From contig DASTTY010000089.1 of NCBI GenBank assembly GCA_035759925.1, forward strand, positions 1-38,396: 38,396 bases of DNA, written 5' to 3'. The stretch comes from RHKX01 sp035759925 (lineage in GTDB: Bacteria > Actinomycetota > Thermoleophilia > Solirubrobacterales > 70-9). This document shows positions 1 to 8,893 of this stretch, in pieces. The position numbers and the translations under genes are program-made. Positions within the stretch are counted from its first letter, which is position 1. Every line of letters begins with the position of its first letter. The notes under the pieces are model-generated. The model did not search any database. It had not been told where the DNA came from and saw nothing but the letters and a program-made list of their open reading frames with translations.

Positions 1-15
1 TCAACCCAGGGTTGA
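1..15. repeat. Perfect short palindrome at window start
   Basis: TCAACCC and GGGTTGA form 7-base arms around a single A. It could be the end of a terminator or an operator belonging to a gene outside the window. The rest of 1-209 has no credible gene; it holds the ftsZ promoter and untranslated leader. Confidence 0.4.
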
Positions 16-46
16 GGAATGGGCCTGCACGATGGTTACCGCGGGT

Positions 47-75
47 TTGACAGAAGGCCCCAAATGCCCTACGTT
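47..75 (+). promoter_or_regulatory. Vegetative-type promoter of ftsZ
   Basis: A consensus -35 TTGACA (47-52) is separated by exactly 17 bases from a -10 TACGTT (70-75). Transcription would begin near position 82, leaving a roughly 128-base untranslated leader before the ftsZ start at 210. This is the best -35/-10 pair in the window and differs from the leaderless style seen at many other genes here. The leader contains small inverted repeats (for example GCTC/GAGC arms at about 105-120) of unknown meaning. Confidence 0.6.
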
Positions 76-209
76 CAAGCGCAATTTCCGTGCTTATGCC
101 GATAGCTCGAACCCTTGAGCATCGCTGAAGGCTCGGACGGAACCAAGGCTCAACTCAACTGAAAGCTTGCACCGCCAGGGAAACCGGGCGGGCTGGAGAA
201 AATCGGGAG

Positions 210-1289
210 ATGGAATCCACTTACTTGGCAGTGATCAAGGTCGTCGGCGCGGGCGGCGGCGGCACCAATGCCGTCAGCCGGATGATCGACGCCGGCATTC
301 GCGGCGTCGAGTTCGTCGCCGTCAACACGGACGCCCAGGCCCTGCAGGCCTGCGACGCCGACATCAAGCTTTCGATCGGCCAGGAGCTGACCCGCGGCCT
401 CGGCGCCGGCGGCAACCCGGAGGTCGGCGCGGGCGCAGCGGCGGAGAGTCGCGACGAGATCAAGGAGGCGCTGAAGGGCGCCGACATGGTCTTCGTCACC
501 GCCGGCGAGGGCGGCGGCACCGGCACCGGCGCCGCACCGGTCATCGCCGAGATCGCCAAGCAGGAGATCGGCGCCCTGACCGTCGGCGTCGTCACCAAGC
601 CCTTCGAGTTCGAGGGCGCCAAGCGGATGCAGCAGGCACTCGACGGGATCGAGAAGCTCCGCAACGAGGTCGACACGCTGATCATCGTCCCGAACGAGAA
701 GCTGCTCAACATCGTCGAGCGCCGCGAGCCGATCAGCGAGGCGTTCCGCAAGGCCGACGACATCCTCCGCCAGGGAGTCCAGGGGATCACCGACCTGATC
801 ACCGTCCCCGGCCTCATCAACCTCGACTTCGCCGACGTCCGGGCGATCATGTCCGATGCCGGCTCGGCGCTGATGGGGATCGGCACCTCCGCCGGGGAGA
901 GCCGTGCCGCCGAGGCGGCCAAGGAGGCGATCTCCTCGCCGCTCCTCGAGTCGGCGATCGACGGTGCCACCGGGATGCTCCTCAACATCACCGGCGGCGA
1001 GGACATGGGCCTCTTCGAGGTCAACGAGGCGGCCGAGGTCGTCGCCAGCACCGCCGACAAGGGCGCGAACATCATCTTCGGCGCCGTCGTCGACAACACG
1101 ATGGGCGACGAGCTCCGCGTCACGGTCATCGCGACCGGCTTCGAGGGCTTCGAGATGCTCGCCCGCCGTCCGGCCGAGGTCCGTCGCCGCAGCCGCCGCC
1201 GCGGGGTCCAGCCGCCGAGCGACCGCGAGATCCGCTCGCTGGAAGTATCGGACGACGAGATAGACATCCCGCCGTTCCTCAGGGACTGA
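210..1289 (+). CDS. ftsZ: Cell division GTPase FtsZ
   Basis: Tubulin-like GTPase that polymerises into the cytokinetic ring at midcell. The 359-residue product has the family order: N-terminal nucleotide-binding domain with the tubulin signature GGGTGTG at 101-107, then the T7 loop NLDFADVR at 204-211, which supplies the aspartates that act on the GTP of the neighbouring subunit. It ends in an Arg-rich linker (about 325-340) and a conserved C-terminal peptide, DEIDIPPFLRD, of the kind that binds FtsA/SepF/ZipA-type partners. The linker is short. The ATG at 210 is chosen because the protein then begins with the family-typical residues before VVGAGGGG; GGAG lies at 194-197. It has its own upstream promoter, and its 3' end runs into a 62-bp repeat shared with the gcvH 3' end. 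Confidence 0.97.
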   Translation: MESTYLAVIKVVGAGGGGTNAVSRMIDAGIRGVEFVAVNTDAQALQACDADIKLSIGQELTRGLGAGGNPEVGAGAAAESRDEIKEALKGADMVFVTAGEGGGTGTGAAPVIAEIAKQEIGALTVGVVTKPFEFEGAKRMQQALDGIEKLRNEVDTLIIVPNEKLLNIVERREPISEAFRKADDILRQGVQGITDLITVPGLINLDFADVRAIMSDAGSALMGIGTSAGESRAAEAAKEAISSPLLESAIDGATGMLLNITGGEDMGLFEVNEAAEVVASTADKGANIIFGAVVDNTMGDELRVTVIATGFEGFEMLARRPAEVRRRSRRRGVQPPSDREIRSLEVSDDEIDIPPFLRD

Positions 1290-1351
1290 GAGAACAGGGC
1301 GCTCGCGGCTTCGCCGCTCGCTGACAGAGGACAGGCCGTCCTCTGTCCTCT
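1290..1351. repeat. 62-bp dispersed repeat, copy A (AGAGGAC family)
   Basis: Matches 3953-4014 at 59 of 62 positions. It starts directly after the ftsZ stop and runs into the stop codon of the convergent esterase. It contains a small GCGGC-TTC-GCCGC hairpin (1305-1317) followed by a large one (1323-1347). Confidence 0.9.
1323..1347. terminator. Hairpin between convergent ftsZ and esterase genes
   Basis: Arms GACAGAGGAC (1323-1332) and GTCCTCTGTC (1338-1347) pair perfectly around a 5-base loop. Its place between two convergent stop codons suggests a bidirectional terminator, although there is no T-run. It is built from the heptamer repeat unit. Confidence 0.5.
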
Positions 1352-2417
1352 ACTCCAGCGCCAACGCCAGCTCGCGGATCGCACCGGGGTAGCGGTATGT
1401 GATGCCGCCGTGCTTGCCTTCGAAGAGCTCGAGCGTGTGGTCGATGCCGAGCTTGTCGAGCTCGGCTGCGAAGGCCCGGGCGCCGAGGTCGAGGTAGTAC
1501 TCGTCGCTCTTGCCGGCGTCGATGTAGATCCGCCGCATCGAGCGGAGCGCGTCGGCGTGCTGCGGGGCCATGACCACCGGATCGTGCTCGAGCCAGAGCT
1601 GCCAGACGTCTTCGATCATCCGGCCGCTCGCCGGGTCGAACGGCAGCAGCGCCTTGCCGGGCCGGCCGGGATCCGGCGAGTAGCAGGCGGCGTAGCCGTA
1701 GATCTCGAGCGGTCCCCCGTGGTGCCCGAAGTCGAACGGGTCGGCCTCGGGGAGGCGCTCGAAGAAGACGTCGTAGGAGGACTCGTAGCGATCCCGGAGG
1801 GTGCGGATCGTCCGCGCGATGCTCGGCAGCATCGACAGCTCGAAGAGGGCGTCGCCGGCATGGGTCGCGAGCGCCGAGAAGACGTCGGGCCGCATCATCG
1901 GGACGACCATCGCGCCGTAGCCGCCGGACGACTTGCCGGTGATGCCGCGATGCTCGCGATCGGCGGCGGTCGGGTAGCGCTCGTCGATGAACGGGACGAT
2001 CTCGTCGCAGAGGTAGGACTGGTAGCGCCCGGTTCCGGTCGAGTCGAGGAACTGAGAGCCGCCGTAGCTGGTCCAGCAGTCGACCATGACGACGATCGCG
2101 TCGGGGCAGTCCGGCGAGGAGAGCATCGCGTCCATCCGCTCGACGAAGGTCGGCTCGAAGGCGCTGCGGCCGGTCCACATGTCGAGCTGGCCGGTGTAGC
2201 CCTGGATCACGTAGACGCACGGCAGCGGCCGCGGATGATCGAGCTCGACCCCGGGCGGCCGGAGCACGTAGAGCGGCCGCCGGGCCGGATCGCCGAGCGG
2301 GTTGTCGGCGAGGAGGTCGGATTCGACCACGAGCCGGTCGAACGTGCCGGAGAGCGGCCGGCTCCATGGTCGTCCGAGCTCGTCCTCCTCCTCCGGACTC
2401 TCGTGGACCAGGCGCAT
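1350..2417 (-). CDS. Alpha/beta-hydrolase, esterase D-like
   Basis: 355-residue predicted carboxylesterase of the esterase D/antigen 85-like group. The nucleophile elbow G-K-S-S-G (161-165, Ser163) fits G-x-S-x-G, and a likely catalytic His (336, in GKHGG) lies near the C-terminus. The segment YVIQGYTG at 69-76 is the expected oxyanion-hole strand. No signal peptide is visible, so it is probably cytoplasmic. The start is the ATG at 2417, preceded by TAGGCT and a 7-base gap, the leaderless pattern. It is divergent from gcvT across only 43 bp and convergent with ftsZ. The substrate cannot be read from sequence. Confidence 0.8.
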   Translation of the reverse strand: MRLVHESPEEEDELGRPWSRPLSGTFDRLVVESDLLADNPLGDPARRPLYVLRPPGVELDHPRPLPCVYVIQGYTGQLDMWTGRSAFEPTFVERMDAMLSSPDCPDAIVVMVDCWTSYGGSQFLDSTGTGRYQSYLCDEIVPFIDERYPTAADREHRGITGKSSGGYGAMVVPMMRPDVFSALATHAGDALFELSMLPSIARTIRTLRDRYESSYDVFFERLPEADPFDFGHHGGPLEIYGYAACYSPDPGRPGKALLPFDPASGRMIEDVWQLWLEHDPVVMAPQHADALRSMRRIYIDAGKSDEYYLDLGARAFAAELDKLGIDHTLELFEGKHGGITYRYPGAIRELALALE

Positions 2418-2424
2418 CGCCCTC

Positions 2425-2430
2425 AGCCTA
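2425..2430 (-). promoter_or_regulatory. -10 box for leaderless esterase mRNA
   Basis: On the minus strand TAGGCT lies exactly 7 bases before the esterase ATG, with no Shine-Dalgarno sequence. Transcription would start at or next to the start codon. Confidence 0.45.
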
Positions 2431-2447
2431 GAGCCCGCTCGCCCCGC

Positions 2448-2453
2448 TAGCGT
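2448..2453 (+). promoter_or_regulatory. -10 box for leaderless gcvT mRNA
   Basis: TAGCGT lies 7 bases before the GTG at 2461 and mirrors the esterase box in the same 43-bp divergent region. No glycine riboswitch can fit in this space. Confidence 0.5.
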
Positions 2454-2460
2454 AGGGCGG

Positions 2461-3540
2461 GTGACGGAGGAGCTGCGCCGGACCCCGCTCTACGAGGAGC
2501 ACGTCGCTGCCGGCGGTCGCCTCGTTCCCTTCGCCGGCTGGGAGATGCCGGTCCAGTACGAGGGGGTGGCGGCGGAGCACACCGCCGTTCGCGAGCACGC
2601 CGGCGTCTTCGACGTCTCTCACATGGGCCAGATCAAGACGGCCGGGCCCGATGCGGCGTCCTTCCTCCAGCACGTCGTCAGCAACGACATCGCGAAGCTC
2701 GAGGCCGGCGGCGCCCAGTACTCGTGCCTGTGCGCGGACGACGGCGGGATCCTCGACGACCTGTTCAGCTACCTGCTCGGCGACGGGTCCTATCTGACCG
2801 TCAGCAACGCCGCCAACCACGAGATCGACCTGGCCCGCTTTCACGAGCTTGCCGTCGGCTTCGACGTCGTCGTCGAGGACCTCGCGCCGGCGCACGCGAT
2901 GCTGGCCGTTCAGGGGCCGGAGGCGCGGGCCGTCGTGGCGCGACTCACTGATGGCGAGCTGCCGCCGCGGATGCACACTGCGACGCTCGACGTCGCCGGT
3001 CATCAGGCGCTGGTCTGCGGCACCGGCTACACGGGCGAGGACGGGGTGGAGGTGATCCTCGGCAAGGACGGCGCCGTGCCGCTTTGGCGTGAGCTGATCG
3101 CCGCCGGGGTGACGCCGTGCGGGCTCGGAGCCCGCGACACGCTCCGGCTCGAGGTCTGCTTCCACCTCCACGGCAACGACATGGGCCCCGACCGCAACCC
3201 GATCGAGGCCGGGCTCGGCTGGTGCTGCAAGGAGGAGACCGGGTTCGCGGGCTCCGAGGCCGTCGCGGCGGCACGGGCGAGCGGCACCGCCCAGCGCCTG
3301 GTGGCGTTCGCGATCACCGACCGCGGCATTCCCCGTCAGGGCAACGCGATCCTCGTCGGCGACGACGAGATCGGGACCGTGACGAGCGGCACCTTCTCGC
3401 CGTCGCTGGGGTTCGGCATCGGGATGGGATACGTTCGCGCCGACCTCGCCGAGCCCGGCACGGCGATCGCGATCGACGTCCGCGGCACGCGCCGCGAGGC
3501 GGAGATCCGCAAGAAGCCGCTTTACGCGAAGAGCAACTGA
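2461..3540 (+). CDS. gcvT: Glycine cleavage system T protein (aminomethyltransferase)
   Basis: Transfers the methylene carbon from the aminomethyl-lipoyl arm of H protein to tetrahydrofolate, releasing ammonia. The 359-residue product shows the family motifs FAGWEMPVQY (24-33), DVSHMGQI (51-58), GGILDD (95-100, holding the conserved acidic residues) and GYTGEDG (189-195), followed by the C-terminal barrel domain that ends in KKPLY. The reading frame stays open upstream to about 2302, but the GTG at 2461 is preferred: homology starts there, the upstream part is low-complexity antisense of the esterase, and a TAGCGT box lies 7 bases before it. First gene of gcvT-H-PA-PB. Confidence 0.95.
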   Translation: MTEELRRTPLYEEHVAAGGRLVPFAGWEMPVQYEGVAAEHTAVREHAGVFDVSHMGQIKTAGPDAASFLQHVVSNDIAKLEAGGAQYSCLCADDGGILDDLFSYLLGDGSYLTVSNAANHEIDLARFHELAVGFDVVVEDLAPAHAMLAVQGPEARAVVARLTDGELPPRMHTATLDVAGHQALVCGTGYTGEDGVEVILGKDGAVPLWRELIAAGVTPCGLGARDTLRLEVCFHLHGNDMGPDRNPIEAGLGWCCKEETGFAGSEAVAAARASGTAQRLVAFAITDRGIPRQGNAILVGDDEIGTVTSGTFSPSLGFGIGMGYVRADLAEPGTAIAIDVRGTRREAEIRKKPLYAKSN

Positions 3541-3560
3541 CCCAGCGACGAAAGGACCAC

Positions 3561-3953
3561 ATGGCGACGGAGGAGAGCTACCCCGAGGACCTGCGCTACC
3601 ACGCCGAGCACGACTGGGCCCGCATCGAGGGCGACGAGGCGACGTTCGGCGTCACCTGGTTCGCACAGGACTCGCTCGGCGACGTCGTCTTCTTCGACCC
3701 GCCCGAGGTCGGTGCCACGGTGAGCAAGGACGAGCCCTACACCGAGGTCGAGTCGGTCAAGGCCGTCTCCGACGTGATCGCTCCGCTCAGCGGCGAGATC
3801 CTCGCCGTCAACGAGGAGGCGGGGACGAACCCGGAGCTGATCAACACCGATCCATACGGGAAGGGCTGGATGGTCAAGGTCCGCCTCAGCGACCCCGCCG
3901 AGGTCGACCAGCTCCTCGACGCCGCCGCCTACAAGGACCTGATCGCGGATTAG
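3561..3953 (+). CDS. gcvH: Glycine cleavage system H protein (lipoyl carrier)
   Basis: Small lipoylated shuttle protein that carries the aminomethyl group from P protein to T protein and is re-oxidised by L protein. At 130 residues it has the usual length. The lipoylated lysine is K67 in the motif ESVKAVSD. The fold-defining stretch HAEHDWAR (14-21) and the C-terminal GKGWMVKV are also present. The ATG at 3561 has a Shine-Dalgarno-like AAAGGA a few bases upstream. It follows gcvT by 20 bp. Its TAG stop runs straight into copy B of the 62-bp repeat, which separates it from gcvPA. Confidence 0.96.
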   Translation: MATEESYPEDLRYHAEHDWARIEGDEATFGVTWFAQDSLGDVVFFDPPEVGATVSKDEPYTEVESVKAVSDVIAPLSGEILAVNEEAGTNPELINTDPYGKGWMVKVRLSDPAEVDQLLDAAAYKDLIAD

Positions 3954-4025
3954 AGGACAGGCCGCTCGCGGCTTCGCCGCTCGCTGACAGAGGACAGGCT
4001 GTCCTCTGTCCTCTGTCCTCTGTCC
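3953..4025. repeat. 62-bp dispersed repeat, copy B, extended by a heptamer array
   Basis: 3953-4014 matches copy A (1290-1351) at 59 of 62 positions. Copy B continues as three tandem GTCCTCT heptamers (4001-4021) plus a partial fourth. It begins at the last base of the gcvH stop codon. Confidence 0.9.
3986..4010. terminator. Hairpin after gcvH
   Basis: GACAGAGGACAG (3986-3997) and CTGTCCTCTGTC (3999-4010) are perfect 12-base arms around one G. It could terminate the gcvT-gcvH transcript, trim it, or stabilise its 3' end. gcvPA just downstream has its own promoter-like box. There is no T-run, so intrinsic termination is uncertain. Confidence 0.4.
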
Positions 4026-4053
4026 CTGACAGGTCGGCCTCGTTCTCTAATCT
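4026..4053 (+). promoter_or_regulatory. Promoter of gcvPA (leaderless type)
   Basis: CTGACA (4026-4031), just after the heptamer array, resembles a -35. TAATCT (4048-4053) is a good -10 with 16-base spacing. The GTG at 4061 follows after 7 bases with no Shine-Dalgarno sequence, so the mRNA probably starts at the start codon. Confidence 0.5.
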
Positions 4054-4060
4054 GCCGCGC

Positions 4061-5433
<1,373 letters not shown>

Positions 5434-5437
<4 letters not shown>

Positions 5438-7008
5438 GCGAGCCGGTAGCCAACCCGCCGGCCACTGCCGAGGTGCCGACGCCGATGCAGCGGGATCGTG
5501 CGACGACGATCTTCGAGCGGTCGGTGGCGGGCCGCCGGGCCGCCGCGATTCCCGCCTCCGGCGTCCCGGGCGGCGACGTCCCGATCGACGAGCTGATCCC
5601 GGCCGGGCTGCTCCGCGACGAGCCGGCGCGCCTCCCCGAGGTGCCGGAGCCGGAGATCGTCCGCCACTACACCCGCCTCTCGCGTCGCAACTTCGACCTC
5701 GACTCGGGCATATACCCGCTCGGCTCCTGCACGATGAAGCACAACCCGCGCCTCAACGAGCGCGTCGCCGCGCTGCCGGGCCACGCACGCCTCCATCCCG
5801 CCCAGGCGCCGGCGCGGGCGCAGGGAGCACTGGAGCTGATGTGGCTGCTGGAGCGGTCGCTGAGCGAGATCTGCGGCCTCCCGCACGTCAGCCTCCAGCC
5901 GTCGGCCGGATCGCACGGCGAGCTCGCCGGCCTGCTGCTGACCCGCGCCTTCCACGCGGCTCACGGCGAGGACGAGCAGCGGACGCGGGTCCTGACGCCC
6001 GACACCGCCCACGGCACCAACCCGGCCTCGGTGACGATGGCGGGATACGAGGTCGTCAAGGTCGCGACGAACGAGGAGGGCGGCGTCGACCTCGACGACC
6101 TCCGCGCCAAGACCGACGAGCGGGTCGCCTGCCTGATGCTGACCAACCCGAACACGCTCGGGCTGTTCGACCGCAACATCGCCGAGATCACCGACACCGT
6201 CCGCGCCGCCGGCGGCACCCTCTACTACGACGGCGCGAACCTGAACGCGATCATGGGCCACTCGCGGCCCGGCGACATGGGCTTCGACATCGTCCACGTC
6301 AACCTCCACAAGTCGTTCAGCCAGCCGCACGGCGGCGGCGGTCCGGGCGCCGGACCGATCGCCGTCTCCGACCGGATCGAGCCCTACCTGCCGGTGCCGC
6401 GGATCGAGCGGATCGAGGGGGGCGCCGGCAACGGCGACGCGCCGGAGGCCCGCTTCGAGTTGCGCGGCGCCGACGAGCACCCCGACTCGATCGGCCGGCT
6501 GCGCGGCTTCCAGGGCAACTTCGGGGTCTTCGTACGCTCCTACGCCTACATCCTCAGCCTCGGCGGCGATGGCCTCGCCGAGGCCTCCGAGACGGCGGTC
6601 CTGAACGCCAACTACCTGCTCGCACGGATGCGCGAGGGGCGCGCCGGCAAGTACCTGCCGGTCGCCTTCGACCGGCCGCCGATGCACGAGTTCGTCCTCT
6701 CCGGCAGCGGCGCCAAGCGCGAGCTCGGCGTCAAGACGCTCGACGTCGCCAAACGATTGCTCGACCACAACATGCATCCGCCGACCGTCTACTTCCCGCT
6801 GCTCGTCGACGAGGCGCTGATGATCGAGCCGACCGAGACCGAGACCCGAGAGTCGCTCGACGGCTTCGCCGACGCCGTCGAGTCGATCCTCGCCGAGGCG
6901 GAGTCGGATCCCGAGATCGCCCGCCGGGCGCCTTACACGACCCCCGTCCGCCGCCTCGACGAGGCCGGCGCCGCCCGCAGCCCGGTCGTCCGCCAGCAGC
7001 TCGGCTAG
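5434..7008 (+). CDS. gcvPB: Glycine dehydrogenase (decarboxylating) subunit 2
   Basis: PLP-bearing half of the split P protein. The 524-residue product has the Schiff-base lysine K293 in NLHKSFSQPHGGGGPG, preceded by the PLP-binding stretch DGANLNAI (266-273), and YPLGSCTMKHNPR (94-106), a hallmark of the family. The GTG at 5434 overlaps the gcvPA stop by four bases. The frame is open further upstream, but only as a shadow of gcvPA. Last gene of the glycine cleavage set; the TAG stop lies in the arm of an inverted repeat shared with the convergent polymerase gene. The L protein (lpd) is not in the window. Confidence 0.95.
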
Positions 7009-7034
7009 ATCGAGCTCGTCCAGAGGCGATCTAG
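7005..7034. terminator. Inverted repeat holding both convergent TAG stops (gcvPB / ligD-type gene)
   Basis: CTAGATCG (7005-7012) and CGATCTAG (7027-7034) are perfect 8-base arms. Each arm contains one gene's TAG stop. It may act as a bidirectional terminator, but no T-run follows. Confidence 0.45.
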
Positions 7035-7921
7035 AGGCTCGGCAGCTCCTGATGGAGCTCGAGGACGGGGGCGAAGAGGTCGCCGCGGTCCTCGTAGCGG
7101 GCGAGCGCCTGATCGGCGGTGAAGCGGAGCCGGTCCGGATCGCCGGAGGATGCGGTCGCCTCGACCTCGTTCCAGGCGAGCGGCGTCGAGGCGGTTGGCT
7201 GATCGCGCGCTCGCAGTGAATAGACGGCGACGGTCGTCTTCGTCGTCGTGTTCTGGCTCCAGTCGACGAAGACCTTGCCGGCGCGCAACGACTTCGTCAT
7301 CTGCGAGGTGACGAGGTCGGGGTCGGCGCTCTCGAGGGCGCGGGCGACCGCGCGCGAGTAGGGCTTCGTCGTCTCGTAGGTGAGCTCGCCGTTGAGCGGC
7401 ACGTAGACCTGCATGCCCTTCGATCCCGACGTCTTCGCGAACGCCTCGAGCCCGAGCTCGGCGAACAGATCGCGGATCCGGACCGCGACCGTGCAGCACT
7501 CGACGATCGTCGCCGGCGCGCCCGGATCGAGGTCGAAGGCGAGCACGCTCGGGCGGTCGTAGTCCGCCGCCGTCGCGAGCGACGGATGAAGCTCGATCGC
7601 GGCGAGCTGCGCCAGCCAGACGAGGGTCGGCAGGTCGTCGCAGACGGTGAACCCGATCCGGCCGCCGCGGCTGCCGACGTCGATCGGGACGGTCCGCACC
7701 CAGTCGGGCCGGTGAGCGGGGCTGTTCTTCTCGAAGAAGTGCTTGCCCTCGACGCCGTCCGGGAAGCGGACCACGGTCAGCGGCCGGTCGCGGAGGTGGG
7801 GGATCAGCGCCGGCCCGATCCGTACGTAGTAGTCGATGACCTCACCCTTGGTGAAGCCGGCCTTCGGATAGAGGACCTTGTCGAGGTTCGTGATCGACAG
7901 CCGCCGGCCGTCGATCTCTAC
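7031..7921 (-). CDS. ligD: LigD-type NHEJ primase-polymerase domain protein
   Basis: Stand-alone archaeo-eukaryotic primase-like polymerase of bacterial non-homologous end joining, which fills in or adds nucleotides at breaks held by Ku. Counting from 7921 gives 296 residues, the normal domain length. Metal-binding D130-L-D132 is in FDLDPG, with SGSKG at 165-169 and the third catalytic Asp, D220, in FVDWSQN. The first standard start codon is GTG at 7774, which would remove 49 residues of clear family sequence (for example LDKVLYPKAGFTKGE). That part is open and stop-free, but its first homologous codon is GTA at 7921, overlapping the ku stop. Initiation is therefore unresolved: non-standard start, frameshift from ku, or a sequence error. 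No ligase or nuclease domain is attached. Confidence 0.85.
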   Translation of the reverse strand, partial: VEIDGRRLSITNLDKVLYPKAGFTKGEVIDYYVRIGPALIPHLRDRPLTVVRFPDGVEGKHFFEKNSPAHRPDWVRTVPIDVGSRGGRIGFTVCDDLPTLVWLAQLAAIELHPSLATAADYDRPSVLAFDLDPGAPATIVECCTVAVRIRDLFAELGLEAFAKTSGSKGMQVYVPLNGELTYETTKPYSRAVARALESADPDLVTSQMTKSLRAGKVFVDWSQNTTTKTTVAVYSLRARDQPTASTPLAWNEVEATASSGDPDRLRFTADQALARYEDRGDLFAPVLELHQELPSL

Positions 7922-8817
7922 TTCGCGGCCTTGGCCTTCGACTTGCTCTTCGCCTTGCTCGCCGGCTTCTTGGCAGACGACTTGCGCGTCTTCGGCTTCG
8001 TCTCACCCTTGCCGTCGCCGCTCAGCTCCTCGCCCTTGATCGCGGCCAGCGACTCCTCGAGGGCGGCCATCAGGTCGGGAGCCTTGGTCGCCTTCGGCGC
8101 CTCGGGCTTGGCGGCGAGGACGTCCTCGCCGGCCGCTTTGCGCTCGATCAGCGACAGCAGCTCGGTCCGGTACTCGTCCTCGTAGGCGCTCGGATCGAAG
8201 TCCGTGGACAGCGACTCGATGAGCTGCTCGGCCATCTCGACTTCCTGCTTGCGCGGTGGCGAGTCCGGCTTCTCGCCGAGCAGGCCCTCGAGCTGCGAGG
8301 CCGGCACGACCTCGTCGGCGAAGCGCATCGTCGCCAGCGTCAGGATGCCGTCGCCGGCGCGGACCGCCGCCAGGCTCTCGCGGTTGCGGAGCACGAAGCG
8401 CGCGATCGCGACCTTGCGCTGCTCGCCCATCGCCTCGGCCAGCAGTGCGTAGGCGCGCTCCGCGCCCGGCGCCGGACCGAGGTAGTAGGGCTGGTTGAAG
8501 TAGATCGGGTCGATCTGGTCGAGGTCGACGAAATCCTCGATCTCGATCGTCTTCGAGCGCTTCGGGTCGAGCTGCTCGAGCTCCTCGCGGGAGAGGACCA
8601 CGTACTGGTCGGGAGTGATCTCGTAGCCCTTGACGAGGTCCTCGTAGGCGACTTCCTCGTCGTCGGCCTCTGCCACCCGCTTGTGGCGGACCCGCGATCC
8701 GTCCTTCCCGCGCAGCTCGCGGAAGCGGATCGCCTTGCTCGAGACGGCTGAGTAGAGCTTCACGGGCACGTTCAGGAGCCCGAAGCTGATCGTTCCTGTC
8801 CAGATCGCTCGCGGCAT
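7918..8817 (-). CDS. ku: Ku DNA end-binding protein
   Basis: Homodimeric ring protein that binds double-strand break ends and recruits LigD-type enzymes. The 299-residue product starts with the family signature MPRAIWTGTISFGLLNVPVK (1-20) and has the Ku core to about residue 255, including YFNQPYYLGP. The C-terminal tail (about 267-299) is a Lys/Ala/Ser-rich low-complexity region, as in many actinobacterial Ku proteins, probably giving extra DNA contact. The start is the ATG at 8817; a TATCGT box lies about 15 bases upstream. The TAG stop overlaps the first homologous codons of the polymerase gene, so the pair is an operon. Confidence 0.96.
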   Translation of the reverse strand: MPRAIWTGTISFGLLNVPVKLYSAVSSKAIRFRELRGKDGSRVRHKRVAEADDEEVAYEDLVKGYEITPDQYVVLSREELEQLDPKRSKTIEIEDFVDLDQIDPIYFNQPYYLGPAPGAERAYALLAEAMGEQRKVAIARFVLRNRESLAAVRAGDGILTLATMRFADEVVPASQLEGLLGEKPDSPPRKQEVEMAEQLIESLSTDFDPSAYEDEYRTELLSLIERKAAGEDVLAAKPEAPKATKAPDLMAALEESLAAIKGEELSGDGKGETKPKTRKSSAKKPASKAKSKSKAKAAK

Positions 8818-8832
8818 GAGTTCAGTCTTTCG

Positions 8833-8838
8833 ACGATA
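8833..8838 (-). promoter_or_regulatory. Possible -10 box of ku
   Basis: On the minus strand TATCGT lies 15 bases before the ku ATG, giving an untranslated leader of only about 8 bases. Confidence 0.35.
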
Positions 8839-8893
8839 CCGCGCCGCCTCCGCTTCAAACGCCGCGATCGGGCGTGATCTTGCGCTGGCCGGC

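Noticed and set aside
1..209. A gene or tRNA upstream of ftsZ
   Set aside because: No open frame with family sequence and no cloverleaf were found; the stretch is explained by a promoter and untranslated leader.
2418..2460. Glycine riboswitch before gcvT
   Set aside because: The divergent gap is 43 bp and carries two start-proximal -10 boxes; the aptamer cannot fit.
3953..4025. CRISPR array
   Set aside because: The repeat unit is 7 bases with no spacers between units, and no cas genes are present.
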